A stretch of 41,132 nt of DNA from Clostridia bacterium (GTDB lineage Bacteria; Bacillota; Clostridia; Oscillospirales; Acutalibacteraceae). This document shows positions 1 through 9,017 of the stretch, one piece after another. Position 1 is the first letter of the stretch, and each line of letters begins with the position of its first letter. Below the pieces are notes generated by a model. It did not search any database, had not been told where the DNA came from, and saw nothing but the letters and a program-made list of their open reading frames with translations. The DNA lies in contig JAKSQO010000027.1 in the NCBI GenBank assembly GCA_024404095.1, positions 1-41,132 of the forward strand, read 5' to 3'. Made by a program: the position numbers and the translations under genes.

Positions 1-53
1 CGCCATCTCGGCGGGCTTTTTCATGTGTCTTCGCTCGTAGGTTTGACGGTTAC
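1..53 (+). repeat. Left copy of 53-bp terminal inverted repeat
   Basis: Positions 1-53 are the exact reverse complement of 41079-41131, with identity ending at both inner borders. The outermost 16 bases form most of a GC-rich hairpin (cgcc, loop atctc, ggcg, followed by a T-run), which resembles a Rho-independent terminator cut by the window edge. It may be the true terminus of the element, or a chromosomal or assembly-graph repeat met at both ends. Confidence 0.85.
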
Positions 54-493
54 GAATATTCCGTTAGCTTGTTTTCCATTTTACCATCCTTTCAAGATTT
101 TTTCTTAATAATAATAATTTTAAAAACAAAATGTAACAAAAAACATTACTTTTAGTCCATATTTGTTACATTTTGTTTTTTATAAAATTATATTTAGAAT
201 TATAAGAAGAAAGACTCATATGGTAGGAAATATAAAAGAAATTCCTTTATCAAGGAATCTCATCCGTTTTAAGTACATTATTTGATTATTGATAATGTAT
301 AATATTAAGACAAAGAAAGAATAGTCGTTAGTATTTAGCTGCAAACTCGATTACATACTTAAAAACTCTTATTATATTGGACATATTTATTTAGAACCTA
401 TTTTTCAATACGTTTATATAGTTTCGCAATTACTTACAGTAAAATAATAATATACCTTTATACAATAATCATATTAAATCCTATTATGCTTTT
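54..493. other. AT-rich non-coding end of the main operon
   Basis: This stretch of about 440 bases lies downstream of the last gene of the leftward operon and has no credible gene. It is very AT-rich and holds three inverted repeats: a 19-bp pair at 122-140 and 162-180, a 7-bp pair at 241-247 and 252-258 with a tetranucleotide loop, and an 8-bp pair at 274-281 and 292-299. The density of inverted repeats suggests a transcription end and possibly a protein-binding or recombination region. No function can be assigned. Confidence 0.6.
122..180 (-). terminator. Long inverted repeat, probable end of the leftward operon
   Basis: The 19-bp arms at 122-140 and 162-180 are perfectly complementary, with a 21-bp spacer. 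Arm ends are A-runs and T-runs, so a leftward transcript would form a long stem followed by U-rich sequence. It lies about 310 bases past the stop of the final operon gene. The length of the arms is more than a simple terminator needs, so a protein-binding site is an alternative. Confidence 0.5.
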
Positions 494-2902
494 TTACTGA
501 TAGAAATTCATCGCGTCAACTCTGACACCGTTCTTAATGACCTCAAAATGACAGTGCGGGCCGGTGGAATGACCTGTTGAACCGACTTCCGCAATTACCT
601 GTCCCTGTTTTACTGTCTGACCAGCCGAAACATGAAGAACGGAGCAATGTCCGTAAAGAGTAGCATAATTGTTAGCGTGCTGGATCTTTACATAGTAACC
701 ATATCCTCCCTCGTTATAGGTTGCGGCAATTACAGTTCCGTCCGCAGCGGCAAGTATCGGTGTACCCGTCGGAGCCGCTATATCCGTTCCACCATGAGTT
801 TTTACAACACCGTTTATCGGGTCAGCTCTTGTACCGAAACGGGATGAGATTGTTCCATCACCCTGCAATGGCCAGATAAACATATCCTTCGGAGTATGCG
901 AACTCTCGGAAAGAAGAATATCTCCTGCAGCACCACCCGTTATGCTCTGCCATAAATCGTCGTATTCATCGCTCATCAGTTCATTGAGCTGCTTTTTCTG
1001 TTCAGCATTAAAGCCGTACAATTCGCTTATCTGATTTGCATTGAGTTTTGTAACCGTAACAGTAAGAATCTTTTTGGTGACATTCTGCCTTGTAGTTACG
1101 GTGTTCCCTGCATCATCGGTTGTAGTTACATTTTCAGTTACAACCTTTGTTGTAACAACGCTTGTCATCTTATTCATATCTTTCATAATCTTTTTAAGGT
1201 CGCTGAGTTTCTGTTCATTAAGCGTAACAACCTCAAAGCCGTCACCTTTGGCAGTGGTGTTCTTAACTGCATAAACCGCAAGAATGTCTTTCCAGTTAAG
1301 AGAAGTATCACCTGAAAGACTCTTTATCTCCATTTCATCGTAAGTATAATTCAGCTTTATCGCCGTAAGTTCAGCATAATATTCCGATGTAAGGCTTGAC
1401 ATAGCCTGCGACATTGTCATAGCTGAACCGGTAGATTCATCATTTGAAAGAAAGATACCGTAGCAAGTTCCGCCGATTGCCGCTATAAGGCAGGTAACTA
1501 TAATTATGACTACAACGGGACCGCCGCTTGCAATAAGCGCACCGAGTTCCTTTGCTGCCGCAGCTATTGCTTTTGCAGTTTCAACTACCGCCTTTGCCAC
1601 AGCTTTGGCGGCTTTCACAGAAGCCTGCGCAGTTTTCTTGGCAACTTCTTCAGTTCTTTTTGCAGTTTTAGCCGCTGTTTCTGCGGTTTTCTTCGCCGCT
1701 TTTGCTGATTTTTCCGCAGTCTTGTATGCTTCATCAACTGTCTTTATGGATTTGCCTGCCGTTTCAGCACCTTTTGCTCCCTGCTTAATCGCCCTACCGT
1801 TGTTATTTAATGTCTTTATATTCCGCTGCGAAGTCTTGATATTCTTGATTTCAGTCTGAGCTTTTTTCTTGATTTCAGACCGTTCACGAACCTTCGGCTT
1901 TTTGTAATCCTTGACAGGATTTTTTTTAGCTGTCTGAGAATCAGGAGGTTTGTTATCCTTTAATTTAGCTTTATCAGGGTTGGTTTGCACTAACTCTTTC
2001 GTTTCCGGCTTTTGCCCCTCTCCCTTGGAATTACCGGGAACATTATCCGCTGTTGATGTTTCTTTTACACGCGGTTTTGTGTCAGCAGTTTTAATTGATT
2101 TGTCAGCCGTCTTAATTTCAGTCGGCTGCTTTTCTTTTATCTGTGTTTTGTTATCGCCGTTCTTTATGGGATTGACGGATTCATTGCCGCCGTCTGATAT
2201 AGATTTACTGTCAGGAACGGTATTATCATTTTTTAGTTTGCCATCGCCGGTTTTTTGAGATTTTACGCTTTGAGGCTTACTGTCAGTAACATCAGAAGAT
2301 TTTTTGTCAACACGGTCTTTGGTTTTAATTTCGTTCCCCGTCGTATCCGTTGTCACTTCTGTTTTATCTGAACTGACATTCTGTGTCTGACCTGTTCTTT
2401 CAGACTTTGGATTTTGTGTCTGAGTGTCTTTTGGTTCTGAAAGTTCTGATTCTACGCTGTCTTTCGTCTTAATATCGTTACCCGATGTATCTACTTTCGT
2501 TTCAGTCGTATTTGAACTGACATCCTTCGATGTATCCGATGCGGTAGACTCCGTTTCGGGTACTTCGGGCTCATTTTCTGCGATGGGTTCTTCTTCGAAA
2601 TTTGCTTTGTGTTCCCGTATCTTTTCTTTAACCTTATCAGTACCTTTACGGATTACTCTGCCGGATTTGTCGACAGCATATTCAGCGGCATCATGCCCTG
2701 TATCGGTAACTGTGTCGGTGGCATAGTTTTCAGGTGATTTGTTGTCCGTGTTTCGTGTGCTCTGCGGAACATTCTCCTGAACCTTGTCAATCACTCTGTC
2801 TTTTGTCTTTATGCCGACAACAGAAGCCTTGTCCTTTGCGGAGCTGACGGCATGTTCTTTAATATCTCTTACAACTTCACGGGGCTTTGCATTTTTAGTC
2901 AT
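494..2902 (-). CDS. CD1108-like conjugation membrane protein with C-terminal M23 peptidase
   Basis: This 802-aa protein should form the wall-opening part of the transfer apparatus. Residues 1-440 are a hydrophilic Thr/Lys/Glu-rich region containing three copies of an IKTKD(R/S)V motif. It ends in an Ala/Lys helical stretch typical of CD1108-family mobile-element proteins. A transmembrane helix lies at about 457-482, followed by a VirB8/PrgK-like extracytoplasmic linker. Residues from about 674 form a LytM/M23 metallopeptidase with the zinc motifs HGGTD and HCHFE. The start is fixed by GGAGG six bases upstream of the ATG. It is the last gene of the T4SS operon, directly after the VirB4 gene. 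The family role (local peptidoglycan cleavage during mating) is established; the exact cleavage bond is not visible. Confidence 0.9.
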   Translation of the reverse strand: MTKNAKPREVVRDIKEHAVSSAKDKASVVGIKTKDRVIDKVQENVPQSTRNTDNKSPENYATDTVTDTGHDAAEYAVDKSGRVIRKGTDKVKEKIREHKANFEEEPIAENEPEVPETESTASDTSKDVSSNTTETKVDTSGNDIKTKDSVESELSEPKDTQTQNPKSERTGQTQNVSSDKTEVTTDTTGNEIKTKDRVDKKSSDVTDSKPQSVKSQKTGDGKLKNDNTVPDSKSISDGGNESVNPIKNGDNKTQIKEKQPTEIKTADKSIKTADTKPRVKETSTADNVPGNSKGEGQKPETKELVQTNPDKAKLKDNKPPDSQTAKKNPVKDYKKPKVRERSEIKKKAQTEIKNIKTSQRNIKTLNNNGRAIKQGAKGAETAGKSIKTVDEAYKTAEKSAKAAKKTAETAAKTAKRTEEVAKKTAQASVKAAKAVAKAVVETAKAIAAAAKELGALIASGGPVVVIIIVTCLIAAIGGTCYGIFLSNDESTGSAMTMSQAMSSLTSEYYAELTAIKLNYTYDEMEIKSLSGDTSLNWKDILAVYAVKNTTAKGDGFEVVTLNEQKLSDLKKIMKDMNKMTSVVTTKVVTENVTTTDDAGNTVTTRQNVTKKILTVTVTKLNANQISELYGFNAEQKKQLNELMSDEYDDLWQSITGGAAGDILLSESSHTPKDMFIWPLQGDGTISSRFGTRADPINGVVKTHGGTDIAAPTGTPILAAADGTVIAATYNEGGYGYYVKIQHANNYATLYGHCSVLHVSAGQTVKQGQVIAEVGSTGHSTGPHCHFEVIKNGVRVDAMNFYQ

Positions 2903-2920
2903 ATTATCCCTCCAATCTTA

Positions 2921-2946
2921 ATGCCCGCCGAATAAACGACGGGCAT
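2921..2946 (-). promoter_or_regulatory. Intergenic stem-loop between VirB4 and M23 genes
   Basis: Arms 2921-2930 and 2937-2946 pair over 10 bp with one G-U wobble and a 6-base loop. There is no T-run on the minus strand after it, so it is not a standard terminator. It fills the only gap between two operon genes and may stabilise or process the transcript, as do similar hairpins elsewhere in this operon. Confidence 0.55.
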
Positions 2947-2952
2947 ATAAAT

Positions 2953-5292
2953 TTACTCACCGACTTTAGTTGTCATAAGGCGGTACAGTTCTGTATCTTT
3001 AGGGAAATTTCTTTCAAAAGGCACAAGATTTGAGCCGACCTTTAACAGTCCGTGACCTGCCTTAACATTGGTAATATGCCTTATCTGCGCTTCGGTTATC
3101 TGCAAAAGATTTGCAAGGTCATCTCTGTCCGTGCCGCCCTGATTAAGCATGATAATAAACTCAGAGTTTGCAAGCATCGTTCTTGCCGTATGGCTCTGAA
3201 GCAAATCGTCAACATTCTGTGTAATACCCGTACAGAAAGCACCGTACTTACGAACACGTTTCCAGAGTGTGAAAAGGAACTCCGCAGCATATTCATGCTT
3301 GAAAAGCAGATAAATTTCATCAATGAAGATGTATGTTTCTCTGCCCTTCATACGGTTTGCCGTAATTCTGTTAAGAATGTTGTCAAGAACGACGAGCATA
3401 CCGATAGGCATAAGCTGTGAGCCGAGTTCAAGAATGTCGTAACAGAGAAGTCTGTTGTTTATATTTACATTGGTTTGCTTTGCAAATGTATTATGTGAAC
3501 CTGTTGCAAACAGTTCTGCCTGAACTGCCGCTTCTCTTGCTTCGGGTTCTTCCTGCCTTTTCAGTTCTTCAACAAGATTGATAAGTGTAGGCGGCTCACC
3601 CTCAAAGCCTTTTTCAATATACGGTGCATATATCTTTTTAAGGCATCGGTCAATGATAGATTTTTTCATCTGACTTACTCTTTCGTTGCCGACAATCTGT
3701 TCAAAGAATGAAAGTACAAATTCGGTTTTCAATGAAACCGGATCACCCTCAACTGCATAGTTGGCGTTAATATCGAGACAGTTTATGTGATTTTCGCTTG
3801 AAGCCGACAACTTAACCACCTGACCGTCAAGAGCTTCAATCAGCGGTTTGTACTCTCGCTCGGGGTCGATAATGATAATATCGCAGTCCCTTGTAAGGAA
3901 AAGATTAACTATTTCCTCTTTTGCCGTAAACGATTTACCCGAACCCGAAACACCGAGGATAAAGCAGTTGCCGTTGAGCAGTTCTTTTCTGTCAACGAAA
4001 ATCATATTTTTTGAGATTACATTTACGCCTTGGAATATTCCGTTGGTGTGCTGTATCTCCTGAACCTTGAACGGCATAAATGCGGCAAGGCTTTCTGTTG
4101 TGAGTGTTCTTTTTACCTGAATCTTATTTACCCCTATGGGCAGCGTTGCACAGAAGCCCTCCATCTGCTGATATTTCAGCGTAGCGAACTGACACATGTG
4201 CTTTCTGCCTATTGAACAGAGAGCCTCAGTATCATTATCAAGTTCTTCAAGAGAATCCGCAGTGTGCATAATTGTCATAAGAACGCTGAACATACGCTGG
4301 TCACGTTCCGTCGTATCATTAAGGAACTCTCTGATTTCGTTTCTTTTCTGCTCCATTTCAAAGGGAATTACGGCAGAATAGTTGTTATTTGAATTCTGCT
4401 TTCTTTGAAAATTCGCAATATCGGTTTCAATTCCGAGTGCAATCTTTTCAAGCAGCTTTTTCGCTTCCTCTGTTGACATGGGAACAATATCGAAATTAAC
4501 CATCATATTACGGTTAGATTCGGTAAGTTCCCAGATGATACTGTCCTTAATGTACGACGGATATTCCTTTATGTACATCACACGGGCAAACTTATCGCCG
4601 ACCTTGAAATAGTCGGATTTGAACTCAAAGCTGTCAGGACAGATATAGTCTTTGAATTTTGAAATGTCACCTACAGAAGAAACAACTCCGTCGAGATTAT
4701 CAACCTCGTGCGGCTTGCAGAAATCACGGATTATTCTCAGTCTTTCAGATAAATCCAGTCGCTCACAATAAGATTTGAAATCGGAAAAAGCTGTTGAAAG
4801 CTCCGATTCGGCACGGTCAAAATATGCTCTTGCTTCTTTGACATTGCCTTTCTGTGCTGAAATGGTTATATACATATCCTGAACAATGGATGTGGAATTG
4901 TTTGCAAGGTTCATAAGCATATCGTTAATTTCAGAACGGTATATATCGTTTCCGTCATTGCAGTCTTCAGAAAGTGTCATCTGCTCAAGTTCATCGTTTT
5001 TGATTTTTCTGTTTACAAGTGTTATCTGCGTAGACATACCGTTTTCAAGAGAATTAAGAATTGCACTGTATTTTCTGAAATATTCTTCTTTATCCTTCCT
5101 GCTTGAAATAGCATAATTAACATCTGTAAACTTCATTGTTTTGGAATACACATCTTTACCCAAGCTGAATATTCCGTCTTCATATACCTCGTTTATAGGG
5201 AAAACATCCTGTACGCACTTCGGAACTTTGAACATACTTCCGAACTCATCTATACCTAATGTTTCCTTTATTTTTCCTATGAGGTCTAACAT
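2953..5292 (-). CDS. VirB4/TraE family conjugation ATPase
   Basis: This 779-aa cytoplasmic ATPase should energise the type IV secretion channel. The Walker A motif GVSGSGKSF is at about residues 445-453, Walker B IIIIDPERE at about 472, and a second acidic box FIDEIYLLF at about 657, in the order usual for VirB4. The N-terminal half is the usual VirB4 extension; length matches the family. AAGGAAGG sits upstream of the chosen ATG, and the gene overlaps the end of the PrgI gene by 47 bp, implying coupled translation. It is near-certain as VirB4; it could also be named TrsE/TraE by homology to other Gram-positive systems. Confidence 0.96.
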   Translation of the reverse strand: MLDLIGKIKETLGIDEFGSMFKVPKCVQDVFPINEVYEDGIFSLGKDVYSKTMKFTDVNYAISSRKDKEEYFRKYSAILNSLENGMSTQITLVNRKIKNDELEQMTLSEDCNDGNDIYRSEINDMLMNLANNSTSIVQDMYITISAQKGNVKEARAYFDRAESELSTAFSDFKSYCERLDLSERLRIIRDFCKPHEVDNLDGVVSSVGDISKFKDYICPDSFEFKSDYFKVGDKFARVMYIKEYPSYIKDSIIWELTESNRNMMVNFDIVPMSTEEAKKLLEKIALGIETDIANFQRKQNSNNNYSAVIPFEMEQKRNEIREFLNDTTERDQRMFSVLMTIMHTADSLEELDNDTEALCSIGRKHMCQFATLKYQQMEGFCATLPIGVNKIQVKRTLTTESLAAFMPFKVQEIQHTNGIFQGVNVISKNMIFVDRKELLNGNCFILGVSGSGKSFTAKEEIVNLFLTRDCDIIIIDPEREYKPLIEALDGQVVKLSASSENHINCLDINANYAVEGDPVSLKTEFVLSFFEQIVGNERVSQMKKSIIDRCLKKIYAPYIEKGFEGEPPTLINLVEELKRQEEPEAREAAVQAELFATGSHNTFAKQTNVNINNRLLCYDILELGSQLMPIGMLVVLDNILNRITANRMKGRETYIFIDEIYLLFKHEYAAEFLFTLWKRVRKYGAFCTGITQNVDDLLQSHTARTMLANSEFIIMLNQGGTDRDDLANLLQITEAQIRHITNVKAGHGLLKVGSNLVPFERNFPKDTELYRLMTTKVGE

Positions 5293-5731
5293 CAGTTACC
5301 TTCCTTTCCGGTTTGATTTTTTCAGGCTTCGGCTCCCTTACCTTCTTTTCAGGCACTTTTCCCTTGAAATCGGGAACAATACTTTTAACATCAATGTTGA
5401 TAGGTTCTTTCTTTGCCAGTGGAGCCGGATTTTCATAATTTGCCGAAAGTCGTAATTCCTTCGGCATAAGAAATTCAGACCTGATAATTACGGCAAAAGC
5501 CATTTCAGCTTTCATACCGTGATAGGTTATGAAGCCGATAGCGGCAAACGGAGCCGCACCGAGGATACATAACCAGCTTAATGTTTCTACTCCGAGAAAC
5601 GGTTTTAATAAAAAGTACAAGCCTACAGCAATACCGCAGGCCAAGATTGAAAACACAAACTGTCTGAGATTAAGTCCGAAATATACAGCCTCGCTGTAAT
5701 TCCGTATTTCCTGATTTAACTTTATTTCCAT
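5246..5731 (-). CDS. prgI: PrgI family (VirB3-like) T4SS membrane protein
   Basis: This 161-aa protein has two hydrophobic segments at about residues 25-45 and 52-72, followed by a basic, Lys/Arg/Pro-rich cytoplasmic tail. Short length, the N-terminal MEIKLNQEIRNY start and position just before VirB4 are the hallmarks of PrgI, the Gram-positive counterpart of VirB3, which anchors VirB4 at the membrane. AAGGAG lies seven bases before the ATG. The basic tail beyond residue 105 is longer than in minimal PrgI proteins and overlaps the VirB4 start. Confidence 0.88.
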   Translation of the reverse strand: MEIKLNQEIRNYSEAVYFGLNLRQFVFSILACGIAVGLYFLLKPFLGVETLSWLCILGAAPFAAIGFITYHGMKAEMAFAVIIRSEFLMPKELRLSANYENPAPLAKKEPINIDVKSIVPDFKGKVPEKKVREPKPEKIKPERKVTDVRPHRKNKGNIRYR

Positions 5732-5749
5732 AGTCGCTCTCCTTTCCGA

Positions 5750-6589
5750 TTACAGTCCCATCATTTCTTTAACTACTCTGTCAGAAGCCTTAACCGTACC
5801 GACAAGAACAAGCATGTTAAAGATAAGCTCACCGACATAAGACCAAACCTGATTTACGGCTTCTGCCGCAGTATCAACAACAGGCGGTGAATCTGCAAAC
5901 AACGAGAATATAATACAGCCGAGAACAATAATGGCACCCTCAAGACAAACAGCACCGTATGACTTTATGAAGCTCTTGCCCATCTGCGAAGTCGGTTCAC
6001 CTGCAAAGCCTGCAAGCGGCACGGGTGCTATAGCCGTGTAAAGATAGATTTTGAAGAATCTTCCGTACACCGTCATTATCATTACAAATGACAGCACCGT
6101 AATAAACAAGCTGCCTATAAGCGTAACCGCCCATAGCGGTACGGATTCCCAGAATCCGCAGTCCTCAATGGATTGGATTATCTCATCGGGCAGCACCATA
6201 CTTGAGGTTGAGGCAAGACCGGATGTCGCCATTATTTTAGCGACAATACCCTGAACTATCTGGAACAAACCCATCATTATTTCAAGCCCGTAGGTTATAG
6301 ATGCCTTTGCAAGAATAAAACGGATAAACATCTTAAAAGCTATTTCAGGTCGCTTCAATTCTGCAAAATTGCCGCAGGTTTTCATAATACCGATAACAAA
6401 GAACAGAACAAGAAGCGAATAACCTATTGCCTGAAGCGCACCGTGAATATTGATAATGACATTCCATATTGAACCACCCTTGAACTCTTCCGGGGATTGT
6501 GTAATCAAAAGCCATATTTCGCTGAGTTTATCGTTCCATGTTTCCAACGCTTTCTGTAAGTTCTGAACAACCCAGTTTGATGATTCCAT
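5750..6589 (-). CDS. VirB6/TrbL-like polytopic conjugation channel protein
   Basis: This 279-aa integral membrane protein has at least five hydrophobic segments (about residues 55-70, 85-110, 155-175, 180-197 and 215-232). It lies between the VirB2-like pilin gene and the PrgI gene, where Clostridial elements encode the VirB6-like (CD1112/TrbL type) inner-membrane channel subunit. It starts with GGGAGG five bases before the ATG. There are no catalytic motifs, so the call rests on topology, size and gene order. A 66-bp gap with a hairpin separates it from the upstream pilin gene. Confidence 0.85.
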   Translation of the reverse strand: MESSNWVVQNLQKALETWNDKLSEIWLLITQSPEEFKGGSIWNVIINIHGALQAIGYSLLVLFFVIGIMKTCGNFAELKRPEIAFKMFIRFILAKASITYGLEIMMGLFQIVQGIVAKIMATSGLASTSSMVLPDEIIQSIEDCGFWESVPLWAVTLIGSLFITVLSFVMIMTVYGRFFKIYLYTAIAPVPLAGFAGEPTSQMGKSFIKSYGAVCLEGAIIVLGCIIFSLFADSPPVVDTAAEAVNQVWSYVGELIFNMLVLVGTVKASDRVVKEMMGL

Positions 6590-6621
6590 ATAATCCTCCC
6601 TTCGTAGTCTTTAATGAATAA

Positions 6622-6645
6622 GGAGCAGGTTTTTACGCCTGCTCC
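6622..6645 (-). promoter_or_regulatory. Intergenic stem-loop after the VirB2-like pilin gene
   Basis: An 8-bp perfect stem (6622-6629 with 6638-6645) around an 8-base loop lies in the gap just after the stop of the pilin-like gene and before the VirB6-like gene. No T-run follows on the minus strand. Its location fits a transcript-stabilising or partially attenuating structure that would let the pilin message be more abundant than the downstream channel genes; that role is inferred. Confidence 0.55.
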
Positions 6646-6656
6646 CGAAATGAATA

Positions 6657-7004
6657 TTATACAATAAGATTAAGGATTTCCTTCGCAAAGGTAATAACAA
6701 TACCGCCTGCAACAGTCAGGAAACCGTTAGCTCTCTGCGAGGGATCGTGAGATTTAAGGGATAAGCCGACCTGCACAATACCGAAGCCGAGCAGAATCAT
6801 ACCGACTGCTCTGATAAGACCGAACATAAAGGTTGAAAAGTTATTAACAACCGCAATGGGATCATCAGCCGCAAACGACATAACCGCAAAGCTCATTGCA
6901 AATGTGATGCAGAGTACGAGAGTTGCATAGAACTTAAATCCCTTACGGGTATTACCTGTCAGAACAGAACCCTTTACTGAATTTTTATTGAATAACTTAT
7001 TCAT
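6657..7004 (-). CDS. VirB2-like (Maff2 family) T4SS pilin or channel subunit
   Basis: This 115-aa protein begins with a basic segment and a signal-peptide-like helix ending in AFA before AADD at about residue 45. Two further hydrophobic helices lie at about 56-78 and 93-113, joined by a short polar loop. This two-helix layout and position between the coupling protein and VirB6 match the Maff2/VirB2-like small subunit of Clostridial conjugation systems. A strong AAGGAGG site lies nine bases before the ATG, consistent with high expression. It is unrelated in sequence to the Tad pilins of this window. Confidence 0.82.
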   Translation of the reverse strand: MNKLFNKNSVKGSVLTGNTRKGFKFYATLVLCITFAMSFAVMSFAADDPIAVVNNFSTFMFGLIRAVGMILLGFGIVQVGLSLKSHDPSQRANGFLTVAGGIVITFAKEILNLIV

Positions 7005-7018
7005 AAGAAAATACCTCC

Positions 7019-8827
7019 TTAGATAATATCAAGCAATGCTTCAATTTCATCACTTGAATAAATTACAAATTCGCCGGAACCGCTGTCTATTTCTTCAATA
7101 TTGGTGTCAGGTTCAGTCATTTTCGTATCTTCAAACGACAATGTACCGGATGAGTAATCATCAAAGCCGTGTATATACGGTTCAGTACCGCCGTCTTTCG
7201 ATAGTTTGACATTAGGATGCTTTAAAATGTCATACTTTAAATCCTTTACCGGTCTTTCGCCTCGGATAAATAACAGAGCGTAACGATTGTCAAGCAATCT
7301 GACTTCGTCCGGCGTAAGAAGCTCACGCCCTGAAATTTGATAATTCGTTGAATAGCTTCCGTTTCTGCCCTTTGACTGTCCGTAAGTATTGGTATCTATT
7401 GTTTCTTTGCCGAGCAACTCGGAAACATACTTGTGTGTTGACTGCTCGTTTCCTCCGAGGTAGAGAAACTCGTCGCAGTTACCTACAATGGATTCCCACT
7501 GCTTTTCAAATAATGCTTTTAGCTGTGCCATGTTCTGAATGATAATTGAAACCGAGATACCTCTTGAGCGCATAGTCGCAAGCAATTTATCAAACTCATC
7601 CGGTAATGCAACATTGGCAAATTCGTCCATTACAAAGTGAACATGAACTGGAAGGCAGCCGCCGTGCTTGAAATCCGCAGAATAATACAACTGCTGGAAC
7701 AACTGTGTGTAAAGCATACCGATGATAAAATTAAAACTGCTGTCATTATCAGGTATTACCCCGAATACAGCAGTTTTCTTTTCTCCTATGGAAGCAAGGT
7801 CTAATTCATCGGTATTGGTTATGCCTGCAAGAGAGTTCAAATTAAACTTTTCAAGTCTTGCCAGAAGTGTTATCTGAATCGATTTCAGCGTTTTGCCCGA
7901 ACCGCTGTGGTATGCCTTGTAGTATTTTACGGCAATATGGTTCGGATTTTTTTCTTCAAGCTCTCCAAACAATTCGTCAAGCGGACTTGGGTCATTACTG
8001 TCTTCATCAACAATCTGTGCCTGTCTCAAAAGATAAAGTACCATTGCAAAGTTCTGATCCTGCGGCGGACATTCATAATGAAGATAGAATATAAGCGCAA
8101 GAAGAAGCATCATTGCAGCGTTATCCCAGAACGGGTCCTGCGATTGAGAGCCTTTAGGGGTAGTGTTTTTGAAAAGGTTAGTTACAAGCCTTTGCACATC
8201 ATTGTCATCATTCAGATATACAAAAGGATTGTAGCAGTCGCTTTTATCCATATTTATAAGGTCAATAACCTTAATGTCATAGCCCTTTGCCTTCAAAAGA
8301 TTCCCCGTATCTCTGAGGATTTCACCCTTCGGATCAAGGATAACAAACGAAGTATTTGCCTGCATTATGTTCGGTTTAGCATAAAATCGTGTCTTACCAG
8401 AGCCTGATCCACCGCAGACAAGCACATTCAGATTTCTTCTGTGAACATGACCGTCCAATCCGATAGCAGTATTCTGTGTCAACAGCTTATTCTCAGACTT
8501 TTCCTTATTCATATACTTTCTTGCCACAATTTCTGCATTGCCCCATTTTGCAGAACCGTGTTCTTCTCTGCGGCGGTAGTTCTTTTCATTTGAAAGATAA
8601 ATTCCGATACCCATAATATATGCAAGAATTAAAACGAGGACAGTTTTTCCGCTATCCTCGCAGATGGTAATATTGAATGGCTTACTCATAACTGCCGAAA
8701 AGTTTTCGATTATTGCAGCAAGGCCTCCGCCTGTAAGCGGAGCGATAAGCAGGGCAAGCCATATTACGGGTATCAGACCGCAGGCATAAAGAATAAGGTT
8801 ATCCTTTGAAAATTTATCTTGCCTCAC
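7019..8827 (-). CDS. VirD4/TraG type IV coupling protein
   Basis: This 602-aa ATPase should dock the relaxase-DNA complex to the secretion channel. Two N-terminal membrane helices (about residues 12-30 and 48-75) precede the P-loop GGSGSGKTRF at about 137-146. The downstream motif VILDPKGE and the Walker B box FVMDEFANV at about 397-404 are both typical TraG/VirD4 signatures. I chose the GTG at 8827 because AAGG lies six bases upstream, and it overlaps the stop of the small upstream gene by 14 bp. The acidic tail from about residue 560 may contact PcfB or the relaxase. Confidence 0.96.
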   Translation of the reverse strand: MRQDKFSKDNLILYACGLIPVIWLALLIAPLTGGGLAAIIENFSAVMSKPFNITICEDSGKTVLVLILAYIMGIGIYLSNEKNYRRREEHGSAKWGNAEIVARKYMNKEKSENKLLTQNTAIGLDGHVHRRNLNVLVCGGSGSGKTRFYAKPNIMQANTSFVILDPKGEILRDTGNLLKAKGYDIKVIDLINMDKSDCYNPFVYLNDDNDVQRLVTNLFKNTTPKGSQSQDPFWDNAAMMLLLALIFYLHYECPPQDQNFAMVLYLLRQAQIVDEDSNDPSPLDELFGELEEKNPNHIAVKYYKAYHSGSGKTLKSIQITLLARLEKFNLNSLAGITNTDELDLASIGEKKTAVFGVIPDNDSSFNFIIGMLYTQLFQQLYYSADFKHGGCLPVHVHFVMDEFANVALPDEFDKLLATMRSRGISVSIIIQNMAQLKALFEKQWESIVGNCDEFLYLGGNEQSTHKYVSELLGKETIDTNTYGQSKGRNGSYSTNYQISGRELLTPDEVRLLDNRYALLFIRGERPVKDLKYDILKHPNVKLSKDGGTEPYIHGFDDYSSGTLSFEDTKMTEPDTNIEEIDSGSGEFVIYSSDEIEALLDII

Positions 8828-9005
8828 GATTAGCCTTTTTCAGTTCTCTTTTTGTAGGGGCATCGATAATCATAAGCAAGAGCCTGTCAACATCTTCAGT
8901 GGGTTTATCCGTTTCAATAAGGTCGTTGCGAAATTCATTGAGTCCGTTTATGAGCAAGTTGTGTTGAAAATCGTCAAGAGTAATCACACGTTTATCCTCT
9001 CTCAT
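8814..9005 (-). CDS. Small conserved conjugation-element protein, paralogue of 39563-39718
   Basis: This 63-aa soluble protein has no recognised function. Its central part (LLINGLNEFRND, then KPTEDVD) is nearly the same as the 51-aa protein encoded at 39563-39718, so the element carries two paralogues about 31 kb apart. GAGGTGAG precedes the ATG. The gene is translationally coupled to the coupling-protein gene, with a 14-bp overlap. The predicted helical, charged character would suit a small regulator or adaptor, but this is a guess. Confidence 0.8.
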   Translation of the reverse strand: MREDKRVITLDDFQHNLLINGLNEFRNDLIETDKPTEDVDRLLLMIIDAPTKRELKKANREAR

Positions 9006-9017
9006 AAAGTTCTCACC

